Made by a program: the position numbers and the translations under genes. A stretch of DNA of 64,000 nt from Glycomyces niveus (lineage in GTDB: Bacteria > Actinomycetota > Actinomycetes > Mycobacteriales > Micromonosporaceae): contig NZ_JAGFNP010000018.1 in NCBI RefSeq assembly GCF_017592475.1, positions 19,288 to 83,287 on the forward strand, written 5' to 3'. The notes beneath the pieces are model-generated. The model saw only the letters and a list, made by a program, of their open reading frames with translations. It was not told the origin of the DNA and searched no databases. Shown in pieces: positions 16,994 through 24,836 of the stretch. Numbering within the stretch: the stretch's first letter is position 1; the number at the start of each line of letters is the position of its first letter.

Positions 16994-18280
16994 TTACCCT
17001 TCCTCTCTCGTCTGCACGACCGCGGCCCGCAGCGAACCCGCCGCCAACCGCACTTCGATGGCCTCCCCGGCGGCCGCCGCCTCCCGCAGCACCGCCCCCG
17101 ACTCCGTGTCCGTGACGATCGCGTACCCGCGGTCGAGTGTGGACTGCGGCGACAGCGACCGCAGCCGCGCCCGCAGATGCTCCAGGTCGTCCGTGGACCG
17201 CTCCAGCCGCGAATCCACCCGCGCCCGCATCCGGTGCGTCAGGTTCGCGACCGCCTCGCCCCGGGCCTCCAGCATCGTCTCCGGCCGCGCCATCACCGGG
17301 CGGGCGCGCATCGCCGCGAGCCCGTCGGCCTCCCGCGCCACCATCGCGTTCAGCGCCTGGCGCAGCCGGGTGCGGCAGATGTTCAGGCCGCGCTGCTCCT
17401 CCGCGAGGTCGGGCACCACCTTCTTGCCCGCCTCGGTGGGCGTCGAGGCCCGCCAGTCCGCCACATAGTCGAGGATCGGCGTGTCCGGCTCGTGCCCGAT
17501 CGCCGACACCACCGGGGTCACCGCCTCGGCCACGGCCCGGCACAGCGTCTCGTCCGAGAACGGCAGCAGGTCCTCCATCGAACCGCCGCCGCGGGCGATC
17601 ACGATCACCTCGACGTCAGGGTTCCGGTCGAGCTCGGCCAGCGCCGCGCAGACCTCGGTGACCGCGCGCGGCCCCTGGACGGCGACCTCGCGGACCTCGA
17701 AGTCCGCGGACGGCAGGCGGGCCTTGGCGTTCTTGAGCACGTCCCGCATCGCGTCCGAGGCGCGGCCCGTGATGAGACCGATCCGGTAGGGCAGGAACGG
17801 CAGCGGCTTCTTGCGCTCGGCCGCGAACAGTCCCTCGGCGGCGAGCAGCTTCTTGAGGCGCTCGAGCCGGGCGAGGAGCTCGCCGAGGCCGACCTGGCGG
17901 ATCTCGCGCACATGCAGCGAGAGCGAGCCGTTCTTGTCCCACCACTGGGCCTGGGCGCGGATGACGACCTGGGCGCCGTCGCGCAGCGGCGGGTCGCACG
18001 CCGCGACCGCGCCGGTGAAGTCGACGACCCGCATCGAGACCTCGGCGGCCGGGTCGCGGAGGGTGAGGTAGACGGTGCGGCCGCGGTGGCTGATCTCGGT
18101 GATCTGGCCCTCGGTCCACACCTCGCCGAGGCGGGCGAGCCAGTCGCCGATCTTCTTCGAGACGACCCGCAGCGGCCACGGGTTTTCGGCGCTCATCGGC
18201 ACGCCCGGCCCGGTGGCGGGGCCGGTGCGGCCGGAAGCGCTGGCGGTGCTGTCGGTGGCGCTGCTCGCTGCGTCGGTCAC
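16994..18280 (-). CDS. xseA: exodeoxyribonuclease VII large subunit
   Basis: The 428-residue protein has an N-terminal OB fold (about 36-130, 'VWTEGQITEISHRGRTVYLT'), the central nuclease region (GLITGRASDAMRDVL, VEVIVIARGGGSMEDL, SAIGHEPDTPI) and a C-terminal coiled coil ending in DRGYAIV. It degrades single-stranded DNA. The first 28 residues are a low-complexity Ser/Thr/Ala extension, so MSAENPWPL (Met29) could be an alternative start. GTG 18280 has TAGTCT 6 bases upstream, which favours the longer form. Confidence 0.93.
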   Translation of the reverse strand: MTDAASSATDSTASASGRTGPATGPGVPMSAENPWPLRVVSKKIGDWLARLGEVWTEGQITEISHRGRTVYLTLRDPAAEVSMRVVDFTGAVAACDPPLRDGAQVVIRAQAQWWDKNGSLSLHVREIRQVGLGELLARLERLKKLLAAEGLFAAERKKPLPFLPYRIGLITGRASDAMRDVLKNAKARLPSADFEVREVAVQGPRAVTEVCAALAELDRNPDVEVIVIARGGGSMEDLLPFSDETLCRAVAEAVTPVVSAIGHEPDTPILDYVADWRASTPTEAGKKVVPDLAEEQRGLNICRTRLRQALNAMVAREADGLAAMRARPVMARPETMLEARGEAVANLTHRMRARVDSRLERSTDDLEHLRARLRSLSPQSTLDRGYAIVTDTESGAVLREAAAAGEAIEVRLAAGSLRAAVVQTREEG

Positions 18281-18286
18281 GTGGCC

Positions 18287-18330
18287 AGACTAACTGCAGG
18301 GTGTGACGAAACCGGGCGGCCGGATACCAT
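18287..18330. promoter_or_regulatory. divergent leaderless promoters for xseA and ispH
   Basis: TAGTCT (reverse complement of 18287-18292) ends 6 bases before the xseA GTG. TACCAT (18325-18330) ends 6 bases before the ispH GTG. Neither has a ribosome site. Confidence 0.55.
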
Positions 18331-18336
18331 CGAGGC

Positions 18337-19299
18337 GTGGCAGACCCGAAGCGAGTGTTGTTGGCCAAGCCGCGCGGGTACTGCGCGGGCGTGGACCGGG
18401 CCGTGGTGACCGTCGAGAAGGCGCTGGAGCTCTACGGCGCTCCGGTGTACGTGCGCAAGGAGATCGTGCACAACCGGCATGTGGTGGAGACCCTCGCCGG
18501 GAAGGGCGCGGTCTTCGTGGAGGAGAACGAGGAGGTGCCGCCGGGCTCGGTGGTGGTCTTCTCGGCGCACGGCGTGGCGCCGGAGGTGCACGACCAGGCG
18601 GCCGAGCGCGGCCTGAAGGCGATCGACGCGACGTGCCCCCTGGTGACCAAGGTGCACAAGGAGGCCGTGCGGTACGCCGAGGAGGACTACGACATCCTGC
18701 TCATCGGCCACGAGGGCCACGAGGAGGTCATCGGGACCTCCGGTGAGGCGCCCGAGCACATCCAGCTCGTGGACGGGCCGGACGCGGTGGACGGGATCAC
18801 GGTGCGCGACCCGGAGAAGGTCGTGTGGCTCTCGCAGACGACGCTGTCGGTGGACGAGACGATGGAGACGGTGGGGCGGTTGAAGCAGCGCCTGCCGATG
18901 CTGCAGAGCCCGCCGAGCGACGACATCTGCTACGCGACGCAGAACCGCCAGCAGGTGGTCAAGGACATCGCGGCGGAGTGCGACGTGATGCTGGTGGTCG
19001 GGTCGAAGAACTCTTCGAACTCGGTGCGGCTGGTCGAGGTCGCGGTCCAGCACGGCGCGCGCGCCGGTCACCTGATCGACTTCGCGCACGAGATCGACGA
19101 GGCCTGGCTCGAGGGAGCGTCCACTGTGGGCCTTTCCTCGGGGGCCTCGGTGCCGGACAACCTGGTGCAGGATGTGCTGGCGCACTTGGCCGAACGCGGC
19201 TTCACGAGCGTCGAGGAGTTCGAGCCGGTGACCGAGAAGCTGACCTTCTCGTTGCCGCGCGAACTCGTCAAGGACCTCAAGGCCGCCGGGCGCGCCTGA
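18337..19299 (+). CDS. ispH: 4-hydroxy-3-methylbut-2-enyl diphosphate reductase IspH
   Basis: The 320-residue protein makes IPP and DMAPP in the last MEP-pathway step with an iron-sulfur cluster. The three cluster cysteines are Cys16 (PRGYCAGVDRA), Cys100 (DATCPLV) and Cys198 (DDICYATQNRQ), and TQNR supplies the proton-relay region. SKNSSNSVRL and SSGASVP bind the diphosphate. It diverges from xseA, as in mycobacteria where lytB2 lies beside xseAB. Confidence 0.95.
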   Translation: MADPKRVLLAKPRGYCAGVDRAVVTVEKALELYGAPVYVRKEIVHNRHVVETLAGKGAVFVEENEEVPPGSVVVFSAHGVAPEVHDQAAERGLKAIDATCPLVTKVHKEAVRYAEEDYDILLIGHEGHEEVIGTSGEAPEHIQLVDGPDAVDGITVRDPEKVVWLSQTTLSVDETMETVGRLKQRLPMLQSPPSDDICYATQNRQQVVKDIAAECDVMLVVGSKNSSNSVRLVEVAVQHGARAGHLIDFAHEIDEAWLEGASTVGLSSGASVPDNLVQDVLAHLAERGFTSVEEFEPVTEKLTFSLPRELVKDLKAAGRA

Positions 19300-19391
19300 G
19301 CCCCGGTGACCTCTTTCGGGTGACACCTTTCCTTACGACGGTAAGAACGGGGTTTCTTGTCGGACCCCCGCGAAACACTTGAGCAGGGGAC

Positions 19392-19413
19392 GCCCCCCGG
19401 GTGGGTGGGGGGC
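19392..19413. terminator. G/C-only hairpin between convergent ispH and rmuC
   Basis: GCCCCCC (19392-19398) pairs with GGGGGGC (19407-19413) around an 8-base loop. There is no T-run, so termination activity is only likely from its position between two convergent genes. Confidence 0.35.
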
Positions 19414-19430
19414 TGCCCGGAGCGCGGGCG

Positions 19431-20570
19431 CTAGGGGCGGAGGTCCTCCACCGACTCCCACGCCGGCTTCCGCGCCGGGGTGATCACCGGGGCCGGAGAC
19501 TCCGGCGGGTCGCCCGCGACCTCGAGTTCGCTGAACCGCCGCGCCGTCACCAGCAGGCGCGACTCGACGCTCGCCACCGCCGCGTTGTAGGACCCGACCG
19601 CCGCCTCCAGCGACGAGCCGAGCCGCGAGAAGTGCCCCGCCACCGCGCCCAGCCGCTCGTGCAGCTCCCGCCCGAGCTTGTGGACCTCCTTGGCGTGCTG
19701 CGCCAGCGCCTCCTGCCGCCACGTGTGCGCCACCGTCCGCAGCAGCGCCATCAGCGTCGCCGGGGAGGCGATCACCACCCCGCGCGCGAACGCGTCCTCC
19801 AGCAGCGCAGGGTCGCCCCGCAGCGCCGCGTCCAGGAACGCGTCCGCGGGCACGAACAGCACCACCATCTCCGGCGTGTCCTCGAACGCCCGCCAGTACT
19901 CCTTGCCCGCCAACGACTCCACATGTCGCCGCAGGTGCTTCGCGTGCATTCGCAGCAGCTGGTCCCGCCCGGCCTCGTCCTCCGATTCCAGCGCCTGCAG
20001 GTACGACTGCAGCGGCGCCTTCGCGTCCACCACGAGGGTCCGCCCGCCGGAGAGGCGCACGACCAGGTCGGGGCGCACCCCGCGCCCGTCGACGAGCCCT
20101 GAGTGCTGCTCGGAGAAGTCGCAGTGCTCGACCATCCCGGCCGCCTCCACGATCCGCCGCAGCTGCACCTCGCCCCACTGCCCGCGCACCTGCGGCGACC
20201 GCAGCGCCCCCAGCAGCCGGCCCGTCTGCTCGCGCAGATCCTCCGAGATGTCCGCGACCCCCGAGAGCTGGATCCGCAACTGCGCGTAGGCGTCCACGCG
20301 GGCCCGCTCCACGTCGCCGAGGCGGGTCTCATACCGCGCCAACGTGTCCGCGATCGGTGCGAGCACCTGCCCGACCGCCTGGCGCGAGTGGTCCGTCGCC
20401 TCGAACGCGACCGCCTTCAGCGTCGACTCGAGCCGCTGCTCGTTGTCCGCCGCCGCTTCCAGCCGCGCCGTGGCCGCCGCCAGCTCGGCCGCCTGGCGCG
20501 ACCGCCCCGCGAACCAGCCCCCGATACCGCCCGCCGCCAGGCACACCACCGCCAATAGGACCCACGTCAT
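19431..20570 (-). CDS. rmuC: DNA recombination protein RmuC
   Basis: The 379-residue protein has one N-terminal membrane helix (3-22), a long coiled coil (about 27-125) and the RmuC nuclease-like domain with GQWGEVQLRRIVEAAG, RPDLVVRLSGGRTLVVDAKA and VLFVPADAFLDAAL. The D-x-A-K motif in VVDAKAPL is the PD-(D/E)xK-like site. It limits inverted-repeat recombination in E. coli. ATG 20570 lies 7 bases after TAGACT. Confidence 0.9.
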   Translation of the reverse strand: MTWVLLAVVCLAAGGIGGWFAGRSRQAAELAAATARLEAAADNEQRLESTLKAVAFEATDHSRQAVGQVLAPIADTLARYETRLGDVERARVDAYAQLRIQLSGVADISEDLREQTGRLLGALRSPQVRGQWGEVQLRRIVEAAGMVEHCDFSEQHSGLVDGRGVRPDLVVRLSGGRTLVVDAKAPLQSYLQALESEDEAGRDQLLRMHAKHLRRHVESLAGKEYWRAFEDTPEMVVLFVPADAFLDAALRGDPALLEDAFARGVVIASPATLMALLRTVAHTWRQEALAQHAKEVHKLGRELHERLGAVAGHFSRLGSSLEAAVGSYNAAVASVESRLLVTARRFSELEVAGDPPESPAPVITPARKPAWESVEDLRP

Positions 20571-20577
20571 ACGGGCC

Positions 20578-20605
20578 AGTCTAGGCGGGGCGCCACGGGT
20601 ACAGT
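20578..20605. promoter_or_regulatory. divergent leaderless promoters for rmuC and the 20612 gene
   Basis: TAGACT (reverse complement of 20578-20583) ends 7 bases before the rmuC ATG. TACAGT (20600-20605) ends 6 bases before ATG 20612. The two -10 boxes are only 16 bases apart, so the two polymerases would compete. Confidence 0.55.
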
Positions 20606-20611
20606 CGGTAC

Positions 20612-21370
20612 ATGGAGCTGTGGTTGACCCTGCTGGTGGTCGCGATCCTGGTCATCTTCTTCGTGGTGCAATCCAATAAGAAGCGGGCGCAGGTCGAACT
20701 CGCCGATGCCGAGGCGGAGGCCCGGCGCCTCTACGAGCGCCTCGGCGGCCAGACCATGAACCTCACCGCCCCCGGCGACAACCTTCCCGCAGGCCAGGCC
20801 CTCGCCGACGCCGGCGAGCGGTACACGGCCGCGGGCTCGCAGCTGGAATCGGCCCGCTCGATCAACCAGTACCGGCTCGTCGCCGAGACCGCCATCGAAG
20901 GCCTCAACTACGTGCGCGCCGCCCGCACCGCCATGGACATGGACCCCGGCCCCGAGGTCCCCGTCATGCGCGGCCAGCGCCGCACCGGCGCGCTCACCGA
21001 GCCGGTCAGCGCCGAGGTCGAGGGCCGCCGCTACACCGGCTCGCCCGACCCGAGCGACGAGAACCGCCACTACTACCCGGGCGGCCGCGTCGACGGGCGT
21101 CCCGTGCCGGCAGGCTGGTACAACACGCCCTGGTGGCAGCCCGCGCTGGCGGGCGCGGCGGGCGTGTTCGTCGGCATGATGGTCTTCGACGCGATGATCG
21201 CGCCCGCGTACGCGATGGGCGCGATCGAGGGCACCGATTACGGGAGCGATGCCGGAGCGGACGGCGGCGACGCGGGCGCTGACGGCGGCGACGCCGGTGG
21301 TGACTCGGGCAGCGGCGATTTGGGCGGCGGGGACTTCGGCGGAGGCGACTTCGGCGGCGGGTTCGAGTAG
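20612..21370 (+). CDS. membrane protein with Gly/Asp-rich repeat tail, unknown function
   Basis: The 252-residue protein has an N-terminal helix (2-19), a helical cytoplasmic-looking part (30-115) and a second helix (WWQPALAGAAGVFVGMMVFD, about 172-191). The tail repeats ADGGDAG three times and then GGGDFGG, ending FGGGFE. Similar actinobacterial proteins (annotated DUF1542-like) share the W..QP-AGAAGVF-GMM helix and Gly-Asp-Phe tail. Function unknown. Repeats in this tail at DNA level (near 21247-21370) are simple low-complexity coding repeats. Confidence 0.7.
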   Translation: MELWLTLLVVAILVIFFVVQSNKKRAQVELADAEAEARRLYERLGGQTMNLTAPGDNLPAGQALADAGERYTAAGSQLESARSINQYRLVAETAIEGLNYVRAARTAMDMDPGPEVPVMRGQRRTGALTEPVSAEVEGRRYTGSPDPSDENRHYYPGGRVDGRPVPAGWYNTPWWQPALAGAAGVFVGMMVFDAMIAPAYAMGAIEGTDYGSDAGADGGDAGADGGDAGGDSGSGDLGGGDFGGGDFGGGFE

Positions 21371-21390
21371 CCGCCCCGACGACACGGGCT

Positions 21391-21420
21391 CCCCTGCCGC
21401 TGTGCGGCAGGGGGCTTTTT
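21391..21420 (+). terminator. rho-independent terminator
   Basis: CCCCTGCCGC (21391-21400) pairs with GCGGCAGGGG (21404-21413) around TGT, followed by GCTTTTT. This is the best canonical terminator in the window. It ends the 20612 gene. Confidence 0.85.
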
Positions 21421-21430
21421 CGTGCCTGAG

Positions 21431-21559
21431 TCAGTCGCGGCACCACTCCTTGGAGTCGGCGGAGGCGAGCAGGACCATGATGACGGCGTTGAGCCCCAGG
21501 CCGACCACCGGTCCAAGGGCTCCCGCCGGCGTCGCGGCGGGAGCCCCCGGAGTCACCAT
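21431..21559 (-). CDS. possible 42-aa small membrane protein
   Basis: An ATG inside the last codons of the upstream enolase gene (ATGGTGA) opens a 42-codon frame with normal G/C third positions in its second half. It encodes one hydrophobic helix ('LGLNAVIMVLLASA') and a charged end SKEWCRD. Translational coupling by start/stop overlap is plausible. It has no recognised relatives and could be noncoding. Confidence 0.35.
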   Translation of the reverse strand: MVTPGAPAATPAGALGPVVGLGLNAVIMVLLASADSKEWCRD

Positions 21560-22698
21560 TCGGCGAAGGAGCCGTCCTTGAGGCGCCAGATCTCGTTGCG
21601 CCAGCGGTGGGGGTCCTTGGCGGCCTTGCGGACCGCGGCCTCGTCGATGTCGATGCCCAGGCCGGGGCCGGTGGGGCGCTTGACGACGCCGTCGGTGAAC
21701 GCGAAGACCGCGGGGTCCACCAGGTAGTCGAGGAGGTCGTTGTCCTCGTTGTAGTGGATGCCGAGGCTCTGCTCCTGGATGAGGAAGTTCGGGGCCGCGA
21801 AGTCGACCTGGAGGCTCGCCGCGAGCGCGATGGGCCCGAGCGGGCAGTGCGGGGCGAGCGCCACGTCGTAGGCCTCGGCCATGGCGGCGATGCGGCGGAC
21901 CTCGGAGATGCCGCCGGCGTGCGAGAGGTCGGGCTGGGCGACCGCGATGCCGGTGGAGAGCACGTCGCGGTAGTCCCAGCGGGAGTACAGGCGCTCGCCG
22001 GTGGCGATCGGGATGGAGGTGCTCGAGGTGATCGCGCGCAGGTCGCGGGAGAACTCGGGCAGGACCGTCTCCTCGACGAACAGCGGGAACAGCGGCTCCA
22101 GCAGCGGCAGGACGCGGCGGGCCATGGCGGTGGAGAAGCGGCCGTGGAAGTCGATCGCGAAGTCCATGTCGTCGCCGACGGCGGCGCGGAGCTCGGTGAA
22201 CTGGTCGACGATGCGGTGGACCTGGGCGGCGGTCTCGATGTGGCCGAGCTGGGCCGCGGCGTTGCACTTGACGGCGTCGAAGCCGTTCGCCTTGGCGCGC
22301 AGGGCGTCTTCGGCGAGGGCCTGGGCGGAGTCGCCGCCGATCCAGGTGTAGACGCGGACGGTGTCGCGCACGGCGCCGCCGAGGAGTTCGTAGACGGGCA
22401 CGCCGAGGGCCTTGCCCTTGAGGTCCCACAGGGCCTGGTCGATGCCGGCGACGGCGCTGGAGAGCACCGGGCCGCCGCGGTAGAAGCCGCCCTTGGTCAT
22501 GACCTGCCAGTGGTCTTCGATGCGGGAGGCGTCCTCGCCGATGAGCCGGTCGGCGAGCGCCTCGACGACGCTGGCGACGGCCTCGGCGCGGCCCTCGACG
22601 ATCGGTTCGCCCCAGCCCACGAGGCCGTCGTCGGTCTCGACGCGGACGAAGAGCCACCGGGGCCGGACGAAGAAGGTCTCGATGCTGGCGATGTTCAA
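21553..22698 (-). CDS. mandelate racemase/enolase family dehydratase (galactonate dehydratase-like)
   Basis: The 381-residue protein has the enolase capping domain and barrel: VKCNAAAQ on the first catalytic strand, DFHGRFS and FVEETVLPE as metal ligands (Asp, Glu), ATGERLYSRWDY, and HCPLGPIALAASLQ with the C-terminal catalytic His. This set is that of DgoD (D-galactonate dehydratase): FHGR, EE, GER and HCPLGP. TTG 22698 follows AGAGG by 5 bases. It is the last large gene of the ROK-SDR-dehydratase operon. Confidence 0.82.
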   Translation of the reverse strand: MNIASIETFFVRPRWLFVRVETDDGLVGWGEPIVEGRAEAVASVVEALADRLIGEDASRIEDHWQVMTKGGFYRGGPVLSSAVAGIDQALWDLKGKALGVPVYELLGGAVRDTVRVYTWIGGDSAQALAEDALRAKANGFDAVKCNAAAQLGHIETAAQVHRIVDQFTELRAAVGDDMDFAIDFHGRFSTAMARRVLPLLEPLFPLFVEETVLPEFSRDLRAITSSTSIPIATGERLYSRWDYRDVLSTGIAVAQPDLSHAGGISEVRRIAAMAEAYDVALAPHCPLGPIALAASLQVDFAAPNFLIQEQSLGIHYNEDNDLLDYLVDPAVFAFTDGVVKRPTGPGLGIDIDEAAVRKAAKDPHRWRNEIWRLKDGSFAEW

Positions 22699-22729
22699 GG
22701 GAACCTCTATCTCTTGTGGAGGGATCGGG

Positions 22730-23467
22730 TCAGGCGAGCCTGACGAGCCGGCCGCCGTCGACGGGGAGTTCGGCGCCGGTGATGTAGCCCGCCTCGTCGG
22801 AGGCGAGGAACGCGATCGCGGCGGCGACCTCTTCGGCGCGGCCGAGGCGTCCGGCGAGGGTGCGCCCGGCCTCCTCGGCCTGCCCCGCGGGGGGCACGCG
22901 GTCCCATTGCCGGGTGCGGATGGGGCCGGGCGCGACGGCGTTGACGCGCACGGCGGGGGCGTATTCGACGGCGAGCTGGCGCACCAGCGCGCTGAGGCCG
23001 CCCTTGGCGGCGGCGTAAGCGGTGAAGCCGGGCATGGAGGCGTGGGCGTGCACGGAGGAGACGGCGACGACGGAGCCGCAGGCGGCCGTGAGCGGTTGGG
23101 CGAGCGCGGCGACGCCGAGGTAGGTGGCCTTGAGGGTCGTGTCGAGCACGCGGTCCCAGTCGTCCTCGGGCAGTTCGTGGGCGGCGCCGAAGCGCAGCGC
23201 GTAGGCGTTGGAGACGAGCGTGTCGACGTGCCCGTGCTCGTCCATGGCCCGCGCGGCGAGGTCGCGCCAGTGCGCGGACTCGGCGACGTCACAGTGGACG
23301 AAGTGGACGGATCCTTCGGTCTCGGCGACGATGCGCGCCCCCGCTTCGCCGTCGATGTCGGCGAGGTACACGACCGCGCCTTCACTCGCGAGGCGCGCGA
23401 CGACCGCGGCCCCGATGCCCATGGCGCCGCCGGTGACGACGGCGACCTTTCCCTCGAATCGGTTCAT
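22730..23467 (-). CDS. short-chain dehydrogenase/reductase
   Basis: The 245-residue protein has TGGAMGIG (12-19), DVAESAHW, the Ser-Tyr-Lys catalytic set in SSVHAHASMPGFTAYAAAK and the C-terminal GAELPVDGG. The usual NAG motif reads NAY. It is a NAD(P)-dependent oxidoreductase, here most likely a sugar or sugar-acid dehydrogenase because of its operon with a sugar-acid dehydratase and a ROK regulator. Its ATG overlaps the ROK stop by four bases. Confidence 0.85.
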   Translation of the reverse strand: MNRFEGKVAVVTGGAMGIGAAVVARLASEGAVVYLADIDGEAGARIVAETEGSVHFVHCDVAESAHWRDLAARAMDEHGHVDTLVSNAYALRFGAAHELPEDDWDRVLDTTLKATYLGVAALAQPLTAACGSVVAVSSVHAHASMPGFTAYAAAKGGLSALVRQLAVEYAPAVRVNAVAPGPIRTRQWDRVPPAGQAEEAGRTLAGRLGRAEEVAAAIAFLASDEAGYITGAELPVDGGRLVRLA

Positions 23468-24720
23468 CCGGCGACCTTATCGGCGTCGGCGGCCGCTTTG
23501 CCGCGCTGGCGCGGTTTCGCCGCGGGTTCGGTGAGGTCGACGAGGGCGGCGGCGAGGCCGGGGCGTTCGCGGAGGATGAGGGCCGCGCCGCCGACCGCGC
23601 CGGCGCGGGCGCCGAGGTCGAGGGCGGCGGGGACGACGTCGACCTCGCGCACGAGGGTGAGCGCGTACCGGCGGATCGCGGTGCGCAGCGGGTCGAGCAG
23701 GACTTCGCCGGCGCGGGCGAGCTCGCCGCCGATGACGATCCGCTCGGGGTTGAGGAGGTTGCAGAGGCTGGCGAGGACGCGGCCGGTCATCTGGCCGACG
23801 TCGGCGAGGACGCCTTCGCAGGCGCGGTCGCCCGCCGCGGCGGCGGCGAGCACGTCCTCCACGGTGACCTTGGCGCCCAGGTGGGGACGCAGCGCTCCCA
23901 GCACCGCGGGGATGCCCGCGTGGAGGACGAGGCAGCCGCGGTTGCCGCACGGGCACGCCGGTCCGTCCACATCGACCGAGGTGTGCCCGAGCTCCCCGGC
24001 GGCGCCGACCGCGCCGCGGAAGACCCGGCCGTCGAGGATGAGCCCGGCGGCGATGCCGCTCGACAGGCCCACGTACATGAGGTCGCGGACGCCTCTGCCC
24101 GCGCCGCTGTAGGCCTCGGCGACGGCTTCGAGCCGGGTGTTGTTCTCGATCGCGACGGGCAGGCGCAGGCGCCGCTGGAACTCGTCGGCGGCGTGCACAT
24201 GGGACCACGGCTGGTCGGGCAGCGAGGTGGAGACGATGCCGGTGGCCTTCTCGATGGGGCCGGGCAGGCCGACGCCCGCGCCGACGATCCGGTCGCGGTC
24301 GAGGCCGTGTTCGGCGATGAGCCCGTCGAGGAGGTCGGCGGCGACGTCGATGCGCTCGGACCAGCCGAGGTCGGGGTCGACGGCGCGGCCGGCGCCCGCG
24401 ATCTCGTTGTGCGCCAGGTCCGAGAGGTGGACCCAGACGTGGTCGAAGGTGAAGTCGAGGCCGAGCGCGACGGCCGCGCCCGGGTTGACCGCGAGCGTCT
24501 CCTTGGCGCGGCCGTCCCCGTCGGGGTCGCCGTCCTGCTCGATCACCAGGCCGCGGGACATCAGTTCGGTAACGATGGTCGACACGGTGGTGCGGGAGAG
24601 GTCGGCTCGGCGCGCGAGCTCGGCGCGGTGCGTAGGTCCCTTGCGCAGCAAGAGGGTGAGCAGCCGTTCCTGGTTCGCGCGGCGCAGTGACTGGAGGGAT
24701 CCGCTCTTCGTCCGGGGCAT
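23464..24720 (-). CDS. ROK family transcriptional regulator
   Basis: The 418-residue protein has an N-terminal winged helix (about 12-70, 'HRAELARRADLSRTTVSTIV') and a ROK sugar-kinase-like domain with GVGLPGPIEKATG, ELGHTSVDVDG and the zinc motif CPCGNRGC. ROK repressors sense sugars or sugar phosphates. ATG 24720 stands 6 bases after a TATGAT -10 box, so the message is likely leaderless. It diverges from the ABC transporter and heads the SDR/dehydratase operon, so it probably controls both. Confidence 0.88.
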   Translation of the reverse strand: MPRTKSGSLQSLRRANQERLLTLLLRKGPTHRAELARRADLSRTTVSTIVTELMSRGLVIEQDGDPDGDGRAKETLAVNPGAAVALGLDFTFDHVWVHLSDLAHNEIAGAGRAVDPDLGWSERIDVAADLLDGLIAEHGLDRDRIVGAGVGLPGPIEKATGIVSTSLPDQPWSHVHAADEFQRRLRLPVAIENNTRLEAVAEAYSGAGRGVRDLMYVGLSSGIAAGLILDGRVFRGAVGAAGELGHTSVDVDGPACPCGNRGCLVLHAGIPAVLGALRPHLGAKVTVEDVLAAAAAGDRACEGVLADVGQMTGRVLASLCNLLNPERIVIGGELARAGEVLLDPLRTAIRRYALTLVREVDVVPAALDLGARAGAVGGAALILRERPGLAAALVDLTEPAAKPRQRGKAAADADKVAG

Positions 24721-24726
24721 GCGCTG

Positions 24727-24792
24727 ATCATACAACCCGCTCATAAATCTGTGTCAAGACTATTGACGTACTTATGTGAGTGGAGCTAGCCT
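24727..24792. promoter_or_regulatory. overlapping divergent promoters with palindrome (ROK / ABC locus)
   Basis: Minus strand: TTGACA (reverse complement of 24752-24757) and TATGAT (24727-24732) with a 19-base spacer. Plus strand: TTGACG (24763-24768), 18 bases, TAGCCT (24787-24792). Between them lies GTCAA-GACTA-TTGAC (24753-24767), whose arms are the two -35 boxes, flanked by CATAA and TTATG. A protein on this palindrome would block both promoters. ROK is the obvious candidate. Confidence 0.6.
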
Positions 24793-24836
24793 TCGTCCAC
24801 AGACTTTTCGAACCCCTTCCTGAAAGGCGAAAACCC

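Noticed and set aside
21240..21370. Tandem-looking DNA repeats
   Set aside because: They are simple coding repeats for the Gly/Asp-rich tail of the 20612 protein and not a separate repeat or CRISPR element.
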